Assembly (NCBI GenBank): GCA_038501785.1
Contig: JBAMJR010000051.1
Location: 6,959,501-7,023,500 of the forward strand
Direction of reading: 5' to 3'
DNA length: 64,000 bases
Origin: Myoxocephalus aenaeus
Taxonomy: Eukaryota > Chordata > Actinopteri > Perciformes > Cottidae
Shown here: positions 1 through 9,577 of the stretch, one piece after another
Position numbering within the stretch: the first letter of the stretch is position 1
Layout: the number at the start of each line of letters is the position of its first letter
The notes under the pieces: model-generated
Database searches by the model: none
The model's input: the letters and a program-made list of their open reading frames with translations, nothing else
Told to the model about the DNA's origin: nothing
Translations under genes and position numbers: made by a program

Positions 1-3000
1 AGAGTGCATGATCTAAATCATTGAAGAAGGGAGGCAGGGTTGTGCTGTTTTATATTTCTTGGGCTGCAGAGTGTGGTCTGTGATACCCGACTGCATTTCC
101 AGAATGTCAGATATCATATATAAAAAATATATGTGATTAATTCGTTGGCGACATTTGAATATTGTGGTGCTCATCACATGCCAATTTGAGTTATTGCACA
201 TTTTGTTTACAAATAATGCTGGACCAGGGAGGGGACTGTCACTGAGGTCAACGGTGCTCATGCATCTTATTCAGAGAGCGTGTCATACATTCACAAACAC
301 GGTTCAAGCGAGAAAAGAAAAGCTGTTTTTCTGCTTGAACTGACAATACTAAGAAGGCTGAATAATATACATTACCTGAGACACAGGTACAATGAAGGGC
401 TTATGAAAACCTTGGGTCGTAGCTGAGAGGATGGAAACTATTTTGAAGATAAACCAGAGTGTTACACAAATGAACCAAACAAGATGCAAACAAGGGCAGA
501 AGATGAGAGCCTTTTTAACTCCCTGAGCTCTAAGGTCATTTTCTCGATTTTGCATAATTTCTTCAATTCACTTTTTAAAAAGGCACTTGCCTATGAGATA
601 CATACCCATGTGTTATATATCAACATTTGCAGAACAATATCAGCTCTCTATATAATGAGGCACCATTGGCCTAAGGCACAAGTGTAAAGAGATAATATGG
701 CCCTAAAGCTGACAAATTGAAGCTTGATTTTTGAAATTCTTCAAATCTCTTGTGAAAACATACCTTTACTCATGTGGATGAACTGTTTTGGTGCTTGAAA
801 TTGGTTGACCAAAGAGACAACTCACTCAAAACCACAAATATCCAAACTAAAGCACAATTCATGCTGGCTACATATAGAAGATCCAAACGTTTCGTTGTCA
901 TGATTCCAACTCTGCTCAAGTCTGCGTTAACGCTGACAAATATAACTGATGCATTACGATGTTCCCCGAGGAAAAGTCACCAAAGTCATCACGAAGCATC
1001 ATCTGTGAACGTTTTGCCAATCCATCTTGTAGATGTGGAAATATTTCCCAGGATAAGCGACAACAGTGCTGTGCTGGTGGTACTAGAGCGGGAGTCCAAA
1101 GATCAGGGGTATTCATCTTCTGGGGCCATAAATGTCAGAGTAAAAAATTCATGGCGTTCCAACTTATAGTTGTTGAAATATTTCAGTCTAGAGCACAAAG
1201 GATTGGACCAAACCAACAGACTGAAATTGTCCCCCCTAGAGGCTGAAAAGCCCAAAGTGTGATGATCTATCTTCAGGCATCATTCAAACTGACTTCCCGA
1301 GTCAAACCAGCCATGTTTTTGTAGCAGGCGCAGAGTGGTGAAATCTGTGGTTGCATAAGAGGTCTGTCACTCGGGGAGCAGTAGACATAACGGACAGAAG
1401 CTCCCGTGTCTCTCAGTAGAGGTGAGAAGTGCTGCTCTTCTCCCCACCATTGCATTCACATTAGCTGAGGGATTGAAAGATTACTTCTCTCGGGTGTTAT
1501 GAGGCGAGATAGGTTGTGAAGATGGAGAGAGAAAGAAAGGTTGTTTTTCCACCTCACCGGAAATGAGAGGATGGCTGGTTGGAGCAATACTCTTAATATT
1601 AACCTCCTGAACATCTTTCATTTCTGCTATAATTTCCTTCTTTTGCATTTTTTTCTCTTAATGGTCCTCTGTTTGACTCTTTAAAGAAATTTCTCTTGCA
1701 GCTTTGTTTAGACATTTTAACTACTGTAATGGAGAAAGAATTCTCTGGGAAGTTACCAATAATGTTTTTCAGTAAATAACATTTGGGACTCATTGTGTTT
1801 ACAGCTTAGACAAATTAATCTTTTTAACTGTGAGATTTAGTTGAGAATTATAAAAAAAGTGTCAAAGGTAGGTGGAAGTTGGAAAGTATTGGGAAAATGA
1901 TTAATACATTGTTTGTTTTAGTCTTTTCACAGGAATTTTTGAAAGTAGGATATATTTAATATATTGATGAACGTCTTCATAATGATTCTTCGTTTCAGAA
2001 GAAAAAAAAAAAACAGTATTAAGGATTTAAAATGACCGTTTTAAAATACTGTGAGATACCAACAAAATGCTCAGGCCTAATATTATGTACAAAAATTGTA
2101 TGAGAAAACACATGTCATCACCAGTCAGCTGTTTAGTGTTTCTCTCTCTCTCTGTATTTTTCAGATTGGAAAGTTTCACTTCCCTTATTTTGATACATAT
2201 ACATGTAAAATGTAGTTCTTAATGACACTGTTTTTTTGTAATTCAATGAGTTTAAACGTCTCTAATATCTAATTAGCTACTAAAATAAATGTAATAACTA
2301 AGTGTAATAACAAACAAACAAATCCAGTCAACCAATAAATGTGCAGTTTGTTTCTAAGCGGTGTCTTTTCATCCTTGCCGGAAAGATTATTCTGTTCATC
2401 GCAGCCCTGCAGAGCCAGACAAGAGGAGACTTTTAATAGATAATTGGTTATAAAGTCCTGCTGCTTCTGATAAAATTCATAAAAGAGACTTCAGAGATTG
2501 AGCCTAAAAGTGGCTACGGTAATTAGATGTGTTATAATGCAAAAATACATTTGGAAATGTCCTCAGGACGTTGAAGTGTGATTTTTATGTTTTATAAATC
2601 AGCAAGCTAGAGCATTAGGAACTACATGTTAAGTCCTTTACAGTCACCTGACACCTTCCACAACCCGATTAAGACCTCCTGATTGACGAAAAAAAGAAAC
2701 CACACAATGAAGCAGAGACGAGCTCTGCCCTTTACCCTGCCCATCGGTTAGCACCTGCATTACCATGGCAACTGATGACCTGGACATGCAGCAATGTAGG
2801 TTGCAAGTGTGTATTCTGCTAAATGTGATCTGAGCAAAAACCTGAACATGAGGACTTTTACCACTCCATATCAGGCATTTCTTTGTTATTGAGCAGTTTT
2901 TAAAAAAGAAAAGAAAGATTGTATCTCTGTGAAAAATGACCTAAACTTATATAAAAGGTTTACATTTTACCTGCAGGTTCCAATAATCCTTTACACATGC

Positions 3001-4386
3001 AACAGAGTGTGATTCAATAGACATTCTGTGTGATAAAAAATAATTGTAGTATAAGCAACGCTTCTTGAGGGAGCTATAGAGGTGAAATTACATCCAGTAA
3101 ACCTGATTTGGTCGATAGGTCATTGCCGTAAATGTGCCGCAGGGCCATATAGAAGCAGTCCTCTTTCCCATTAGTGTTCAGCAATAATTATAAATCAGAA
3201 TGTCACCATGAAACAGGGGAGATCTGGATGGAATTAATATGATTAGGTAATGTCTTGTTTTTCACTCTTTGTCTATGAATTTATGGCATTTATAATTTCT
3301 AAATGCAATTTTTGTGGATTTATTTTTCTTCTTATGATTGTATATTTTAAGCCTCGCAAGGCACAAGTGCAGCTCTGTAATCCTGAGAACATGCTGAGGC
3401 TTAAACGAGATGAGACTACAATAAACAAGGGAGGAGGGGAGGGAAAGTGGGAACTGGATCAAATCCCCAAACGAAGCAAATTGCCCGTCTTTCCCACCAA
3501 CTGAAGGGATCAAAACGATCACTTCCTGTCTCCATGTATAAGACAAACACAGAGGATCTTCATGCTTTACTCAAGTGTTTAGAGGATTTGTGCAATCTCA
3601 TTAAAAGAAAAAGAAAATGAACATGTTTGCATTCATTACATGTGTAAGTACTGTATGTGTAATTATGACTTATGAACATTGTGGATGTATGTTAAACACA
3701 AATAGTCCCTTAACTCTACAGTTTGTCTCAGAAAGGAGTCGAGGACTACTTCACTTGGACTGAAACACTGAACCATTGAACAAGAAGCCATGCTGAAGAG
3801 AACAAGACGATAATGAAATTATTTATGTCACACAGCTCTGCGCCACACTGCAATTAAATAATAAGTCAGTATGACAAAAGAGCCGACTAAGCACCAAACT
3901 TTATGAGTTTCGTACTTCGTCCTCCATTAGCAGGAAATGCAGCCGGCAAAGATAGCTGATGAACGCTTCTGCTTTGCTGAGATGGACCCAAATGTACATC
4001 GGGACCACAGACAGTGTTATAAGAGACGTTACATAAGTAAATAAATCAACTGCTCATCCACCCACAAGCTCATCCAACCCACTCAGAGCTATATAATGGT
4101 TGGTTACTTTACCACACACACACACACAAACACACAAGCACACTCACACGCCTCCCAAGAGTATAAAGGATCTAATGTTGCACTTTATGTAAATGGTGTT
4201 AACTTTGGAACCTTTAAATAGCATTTCAAAATACGTTACTTTACCATCACAGGTGGAGGAGATGGGTGGAGGTAAAAGTCAGTAACTGTTACTAACCAGG
4301 TCAGGAGGTGCAGTAAAATGCTCATGTTAGTTTAACACCAACTACTCCACCAAAATGTGGCACTAAATAATTACCAGAGAGGTTAA
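1..4386. other. Presumed rab26 intron 2, left part, no exon seen
   Basis: This AT-rich stretch lies downstream of rab26 exon 2 on the minus strand and upstream of the window edge. I searched it for the codons of the next conserved Rab block (the DTAGQ motif) and found none. All open frames are short and unconserved. It contains A/T runs and a short CA array at about 4113-4150. Reading it as intron is inference: it holds only if the remaining rab26 exons lie to the left of the window. Confidence 0.5.
4113..4150. repeat. Short interrupted (CA)n microsatellite
   Basis: About eight CA units followed by degenerate CACAAA/CACTCA units, just 3' of the Rex3 fragment in genome coordinates. Confidence 0.8.
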
Positions 4387-5331
4387 TTAAAGACCGCTTA
4401 TCCGGGGTCGGGATCCGGGGTCGGGTCGCGGTGGCAGCAGGTTCAGCAGGCCGACCCAGGCTTCCCTCTCACCCGCAACACTTTCCAGCTCATCCTGGGG
4501 GACCCCGAGGCGTTCCAAGGCCAGCCGGGAGATATAATCCCTCCAGCGTGTCCTCGGTCTTCCCCGGGGTCTCCTACCAGTTGGACGTGCCTGGAAAACC
4601 TCTAATGGGAGGCGTCCAGGAGGCATCCTGACTAGATGCCCGAACCACCTCAGCTGACTCCTTTCGACACGAAGGAGCAGCGACTCGACTCCAAGCTCCC
4701 TCCTGATGTCCGAGCTCCTTACCCTATCTCTAAGGCTGAGCCCGGCCACCCTACGGAGGAAGCTCATTTCGGCCGCTTGTATCCGAGACCTCGTTCTTTC
4801 GGTCATGACCCAGAGTTCGTGACCATAGGTGAGGGTTGGAACGTAGACCGACCAGTAAATGGAGAGCTTCGCCTTCCGGCTCAGCTCCCTCTTCACCAAG
4901 ACGGACCGGTACAGCCCCTGCTTTACTGCTGCAGCCGCACCGATCCGCCTATCGATCTCACGCTCCACCTTACCCTCACTCGTGAACAAGACCCCGAGAT
5001 ACTTGACCTCCTTCGCTTGGGGTAGGCAGTTTGTCCCCACCTGGAGGGAGCAGTCCACCGGTTTCCGGCAGAGCACCATGGCCTCAGATTTGGAGGTGCT
5101 AACTCTCATCCCTGCCGCTTCACACTCGGCTGCAAAACGCCCCAGTGAATGCTGGAGGTCACGGTCCGAGGAAGCAAACAGGACCACATCATCCGCGAAC
5201 AGCAGAGATGCGATCCCGAGATTCCCGAACCGGATCTTCTCCGCCCCCTGGCTGCGCCTAGATATCCTGTCCATGAAAGTCACGAACAGGACCGGTGATA
5301 AAGGGCAGCCCTGGCGGAGACCAACACCCAC
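4387..5331 (-). pseudogene. Rex3 reverse transcriptase fragment (314 codons, still open)
   Basis: The translated fragment starts inside the RT domain. The RT block RQGCPLSP is at residues 6-13 and the catalytic FADD box at residues 45-48. A thumb region follows, with KYLGVLFTSEGK and the fish-typical LSRKAKLSIYWSVYVPTL, and then a basic tail containing RRPRGRPRTRWRDY. The endonuclease domain and N-terminal RT motifs are missing, so it cannot support retrotransposition by itself. The listed start is a GTG inside the domain; an in-frame TGA lies a short way upstream. The TAA stop at 4387-4389 appears to be formed at the junction with flanking DNA. The open frame over more than 900 bp points to a fairly recent insertion or chance preservation. 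Confidence 0.8.
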
Positions 5332-5360
5332 CGGGAACGTGGAGAAATTCCTGTAGCTGA
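4387..5360 (-). mobile_element. Rex3-type (RTE clade) non-LTR retrotransposon, 5'-truncated
   Basis: The minus strand encodes the C-terminal half of a reverse transcriptase followed by the basic tail typical of fish RTE elements. The plus-strand sequence at about 5292-5312 matches the conserved site I remember as the standard Rex3 PCR primer, including AAAGGGCAGCCCTG. The element's 3' end is near 4392, where the usual GGATAAGCGG end is followed by unrelated AT-rich DNA; the GATG tail common in Rex3 is absent. Upstream of about 5360 the frame meets a stop and similarity fades, as expected of 5' truncation. It sits in the presumed rab26 intron 2 in the same sense as the gene. GC content is clearly higher than the surroundings. 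Confidence 0.85.
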
Positions 5361-5723
5361 CATGACCCTGTGAAAGAGGTCACTATCAAGCCGGAGGGAG
5401 GCAACGGTCTCTATTTTTTGCTGCCCGGATCAAACCGTTGCCCCGAGAGTTTAACTGTCTGTTGGACACCTGAGTGTCATCATTAGAGAAGATGGACACG
5501 TTCTTTCCTGTCTGCCCACGTGGGAGCACAAAAATTGGTACACGAGAGACTCAATGATCAACCAGGGAGACTAGAAAACTAAATCATGTCAAACTAATTT
5601 AAGAAATCAATATCCTATCTAGTACATACATGGCCCCGTTTCACAAAAGGTACTAAACCTGACAGTGTGTTTGCATGCATGTGGGTGATTTGTTGGTTCT
5701 TAGTTGCATTGATTTTAACTCAC
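5361..5723. other. Presumed rab26 intron 2, right part
   Basis: No exon or complete element is recognisable. A GC-rich patch at about 5361-5460 could be a diverged extension of the Rex3 copy or another old repeat, but I could not align it by eye. It ends at the exon 2 donor. Confidence 0.4.
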
Positions 5724-5834
5724 CCTGAAGTCAATGCCCACAGTGGAGATGAAGCTGCCAGCCAGGAAAGCTCCATCTTTAAAACGGACCAGTAGACATG
5801 TTTTCCCCACACCAGAGTCTCCAACCAGCATCAC
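5724..5834 (-). CDS. rab26: rab26 coding exon 2 (P-loop and switch I)
   Basis: The exon is 111 bp, exactly 37 codons. On the minus strand it is preceded by an acceptor ending ATGCAG and followed by a GTGAGT donor at 5723-5718. Both borders are in phase 0. It encodes the G1 motif GDSGVGKT and the switch I segment ending GIDFR, where the known mammalian protein continues with NKV in the next exon. Confidence 0.93.
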
Positions 5835-7926
5835 CTGCATAGGAACACAAGAGGGAAAACCTCAGACAGGAATGACTGGAGGTCTAAACTTAGAAGCACA
5901 AAAAATGTACAATCAAGAGGTGTGAGGGCAAAAAAAACTTGGGACTGTCTGCCATGGTCGATAAGGCGAAAGTCAGACAAAACTGAAATCACTAGCAAAT
6001 AAAACATGTGAAGCACCAAGAGCTTTTGCGGCTGTAGCTCAGGGGGATGAGTGGTCGTCCCACAACCACAAGGTAGCCGGTTCGATCCCCAGTCCCCCCA
6101 TAGCTCACACGTCGAAGTGTCCCTGAGCAAGACACTTAACCCCTAATTGTTCCCCGTTGCTGTGTCTACGGTGTATAGAGCAAAAATGTAAGTCGCTTTG
6201 GATAAAAGCGTCAGCTAAATGTAATGTAATGTATGTTCAGTTTGGTATCAGTGTCTAATTGTTTGTCCTCTGGAAATAAAAACAGGACATATGAATCATT
6301 CAGCTAAATGTGTCCTGGTATTTCGGTACATGGGCAGTGAAGAGGGTGTATGTGAATGAGTATGTGACTGCTCATTAGGGCGAGTATAGGGCATACTTGA
6401 TCTTTGCTGCTTCTCTTTTTAATGCGAGCTGCGATGAAGTTAAAGGTTTGATGTGATTACTGTTATCTTCTTAGCTGAGGGACTGTGACGCCGTAGACCC
6501 TGGAAATCAAAAGTGCCTCTCGGGTGCACAGATGAAGCAGAGAGGAGATGAAAGACGGAGGAAGAAGACTGAAGGGATGTGACTGGGTCAGATATAACAT
6601 GTGGAAATAGGTCATAATGTATGAAGATCTCACCCTCTGTTTCCTTATGCTCATTGTTTCAACTTTGTTTTTTCTAATCTCTGTGTCTGTTTTTCTTCTT
6701 TTCTCTCATGCCTTCTTCATGAAACAGCTCTACATACGCTACATGTCTGCTGTGTGCAGGAGGAGGCACCTGCTCTCTCCCTGCACTTAGGTTTTATAAA
6801 TAAACTACAATAAATTGTCTCACTGACTCAAAGTGGAGTAGCACTCATTGGGAACAGTAAACGATGACACAATGAAACCAGAAAGAGGGATAAGGTATAG
6901 ATACATCTTGGCAAAGATCCTTTGGTACTAAGGTACCCTACAAGCTGCAGATATGTTTTCATCCAGTCATGGAAACTAAACATAACAGCTAGATCTGCAA
7001 AGAATTTGATTGGAATATTATCAGATTTCGATGTAGATCACATAACCAAATGTAATAATGTGGCTTCAGTCCAGGCTCAAACGGAAGGAAGTGACTATTG
7101 ACTGCAAATATGTTGTGTACTGTCAACATGGTAGGTGCACCTCACAAATAACTATCAAATAAGAATATACAGTTCACAAAAGGAGCATCGCAAAGACATC
7201 AAACAGCTGCTTCAAAAACACGGAGGAGGTGGCACGAGTCCCTTGAAGCTCGGAGTACACACAGAGGCTCAGCGGGTGTGAATGTGTGTTTGTGTTGTGG
7301 TGATGTGACGGTTCCCTGTGCTCTGGTTATAGGCGAAGCACCGTTAACGCAAACCCAGTGATGTGCACGTGCTGCAGGGACGCATCCAGTTGCACGACGC
7401 GCGGCGGTACGTGTGCGCGCTTTCCAGGATCGATCGTTACGGACACGGCTGGTGTCAGGAGCTCGCTGCTGATTAATAATGAATAAAAAGGTGGTCTTAA
7501 AGCGAAACCCAGTGAAAGCCGAGCGGGATACGACACTTGCAGAGAATAAGACCACTAACCGATTAATTTAGCTTATGTGTATTTATTCCATCCTCTCCTC
7601 CTAAAATGGTAAACAAAAGACCCCACAAGTGTCCATCTGATAATGTAACGTTAGTCCCACTCTGCCCATAGTTTTTTATGACCTCTGTGACATATCATTT
7701 ATATCAATGTGTACCTTGCCCTCGTTATTTCTCCTACCTTGAAAGCGATGTCATAGAACTCGTTGCTGCTGCTGACGGAGGGTCTGCTGGGATGGACCAC
7801 TCCGTTCATCTGCACGATGGCCGGGCTGCTCCTCGCAGCTCTCCCGGTCCCTTTCCCGGAGGGGCTGCCGCCTGCAGACGGGCTGTTGGACGCGGCTTTG
7901 CCTTTGGCAGCCTTCTTGCGGGACAT
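5724..7926 (-). CDS. rab26: Rab26 small GTPase, 5' part (coding exons 1-2 only; gene continues past left edge)
   Basis: Rab26 is a Ras-superfamily GTPase of secretory and synaptic vesicles, linked in mammals to regulated secretion and vesicle autophagy. Two exons join as 7738-7926 and 5724-5834, giving the first 100 residues. Residues 1-63 form the variable tail, starting MSRKK and ending FYDIAFK, as in mammalian RAB26. Residues 64-100 contain the P-loop GDSGVGKT (68-75) and the switch I region with the effector threonine T94 in FISTVGIDF. From memory of the human protein, exon 2 differs at about one position, and RAB37 fits less well. The intron is in phase 0 with a consensus GT donor and AG acceptor. 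Missing downstream are the DTAGQ, NKxD and SAK motifs and the C-terminal prenylated cysteines. The start codon at 7926 matches the family N-terminus. The gene is divergent from sox8. Confidence 0.93.
5835..6027 (-). other. rab26 intron 1, part 3' of the SINE
   Basis: Short intronic sequence between the acceptor of exon 2 and the SINE head. Nothing else is recognisable. Confidence 0.7.
6028..6233 (+). mobile_element. tRNA-derived SINE, V-SINE-like, in rab26 intron 1
   Basis: The head is tRNA-like: an A-box (GTAGCTCAGGGGGATGAGTGG region, 6034-6054) and a B-box GGTTCGATCCC at 6079-6089 form an internal RNA polymerase III promoter. A central domain follows with TGTCCCTGAGCAAGACACTT, as in vertebrate V-SINEs. 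The tail GCTTTGGATAAAAGCG plus TAAATGTAATGTAATG is a very common fish SINE 3' end, thought to be shared with a partner LINE. It is inserted antisense to rab26. It looks full length. Family assignment below V-SINE is not possible by eye. Confidence 0.85.
6234..7737 (-). other. rab26 intron 1, remainder
   Basis: This is intronic sequence from the SINE to the exon 1 donor. The part from about 7200 to 7737 is richer in CpG, especially about 7380-7450, and probably belongs to the CpG-rich promoter region of rab26. Open frames here show no protein similarity I recognise. Confidence 0.7.
7738..7926 (-). CDS. rab26: rab26 coding exon 1
   Basis: The exon is 189 bp, 63 codons, from ATG at 7926 to AAG at 7738, followed by a GTAGGA donor. 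The product is a Lys-, Ala-, Ser- and Pro-rich tail that begins MSRKK and ends in FYDIAFK, which joins the G-domain. This is the variable N-terminal extension that sets Rab26 apart from most Rabs. Confidence 0.92.
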
Positions 7927-8300
7927 TGCTCAAGATTTCAAAACTATCTGTATTAATCTTAACTAACGCAAACTAAGGAAAATCTTCCTTGGGCGTAAAA
8001 GTTGCTGCAGCGAAGAACTTGAAATAGGAGATCTGGTTTCACCTGCGCGTTGAACGCATGACCGACACCTTCTCTACTCAAAGTCAGAGTGAAATTGTCC
8101 CGAAATGGAACACCCCCCCCAACAAATTAAAACTCCGCGCTCGCTTCCGTTTGGTTCAGCCGGTTCCTGATGTCGGCAGCTTGCTCCTTGCAGGACAACA
8201 GCTTCGATCAGTGCGCGTTGAGGCGACACCAATTAGATGTGATGAGGCAGAGAACAGAGAACTCCACCTTGAGCGCACAGCAATCAGACCGCAGGGGCAC
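7927..8300 (-). promoter_or_regulatory. rab26 5' UTR and CpG-rich promoter region (approximate)
   Basis: This is the sequence immediately upstream of the rab26 ATG, read on the minus strand. CpG dinucleotides are more frequent than in most of the surrounding DNA (for example 8040-8070 and 8130-8225). No convincing TATA box is positioned for the gene, which fits a CpG-type promoter. Neither the start site nor the UTR boundary can be fixed from sequence alone. Confidence 0.4.
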
Positions 8301-9352
8301 TGGAGAGGAGGAAGAGCTTCGGCTCTCCATCCTAACACATGGGACAAGTTTGCCTTGGAATTAGGTTGCGGCAACAAACCTACTTAGGTTAAGGCAAATA
8401 TCATGATTTGGGTTCAAATAAACCCTTTCGCCTTTCTGGGAGAAAGCCCTGAAGGCAAACGTCTCCCGGTGCGTCATCCTCACATAGAAACTCACTGTAG
8501 TCCTCAATGACGAATATCCGGGTCAATTGGAACATGTATGACCTGTATGCTAGCCTACTGAGGGACTATCGACAATGTTCGAGGTGCTGAACAACAGCTG
8601 CATTTTAATATCCGTATCTGACTGGTGTGAGTCAAGTTAGTCTTTTTCTCAGTTTTTTTTCTCCATGGATATTTTCTTGCAATAATTTGGCTCATGGAAT
8701 TAAACCCGTGTGTTCTAAATATTCAAAATAAGGCACTTGGGATATATTTGGAGAGATCTCCTTCTTTCTGATGTCTATTCCATTAGAGTGACAATGTGGA
8801 TATTTAAATGTATAATTATCACGATAGCCCTATAATCGCTACATTTGCACAATCATGATGACACAAACTATTTACTTTCTCCAACTCATTTAATGGCTTT
8901 CACTTCTTAATAATCAGAAAGTAAACTTTCTATATGATATGTGGTACATGTGGTTGATCTAAGCCATCTTTGTTTATATAATGTGGAGAAAAATGTGTGG
9001 AAATGGAAACAACCTGTGGAACGTGCTGGGGATGTGATTTCAATAATGCACCACAAGAGGGCGATATAGGAATATAAGATGGAAAGCCACAGATCAAACA
9101 CGGCAGAACTGCAGGGTAAAGTTCAAGTTCGTCTCGGTGTTGAACATCTGCGTCCCTTACGTTGATAACACGGATTATTGTCAAATTAATGAAGCTAAAT
9201 CAGAAATTAAGTCATTGTTTTAGACATAAAAGAAACTATGTCAAGTATGGTGGAGGATAGATGAAGTCATGACGGAAACCATTTCACATGTATCTGTAGC
9301 AAATCACATAATTTAATTGATTTTAATTGACATATACAGTTGGTCTTTATCA
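8301..9352. other. Intergenic, no gene seen
   Basis: Start of the gene-free interval between rab26 and sox8. Mostly AT-rich unique-looking sequence. No exon, RNA gene or clear element recognised. Confidence 0.6.
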
Positions 9353-9577
9353 CAGTGGTTGATGTAAAAAGATGTAATACACTGTGCTATGCCATAAGTG
9401 TCTGATTTAATATAGAATATATACATTTCTGTTTGAGAATTTACACTTATATTTGATTGAATATTTATTAACTAACAATTTTTTAAGGATTTTTTAATGG
9501 ATGCTAATTTTAAAAATATATAAAAATCTCACGTACCCCCTGGAGTGCCTTCACATACCCCCATTTGAGAACCACTG
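9353..9577 (+). mobile_element. hAT-type MITE, copy 1 (225 bp)
   Basis: The left end is CAGTGGTT and the right end is TTGAGAACCACTG, which is its inverted partner. The flanks CTTTATCA (9345-9352) and TTTTATCA (9578-9585) match at 7 of 8 bases, an 8-bp target-site duplication typical of hAT elements. The interior shares long identical stretches with the copy at 22470-22750, such as GTGTCTGATTTAATATAGAA. Relative to that copy the left side has lost about 60 bp. There is no transposase, so it is non-autonomous. Confidence 0.82.

Noticed and set aside
4636..5356. Plus-strand frames of 129 and 165 codons
   Set aside because: They are antisense shadows of the Rex3 reverse transcriptase.
6031..6105. 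A tRNA gene
   Set aside because: The A- and B-boxes are the head of a SINE. The sequence continues into the SINE body and does not close an acceptor stem.
7199..7555. 118-codon minus-strand frame in rab26 intron 1
   Set aside because: It lies in the CpG-rich intron start. The peptide is basic and unconserved and does not join either rab26 exon.
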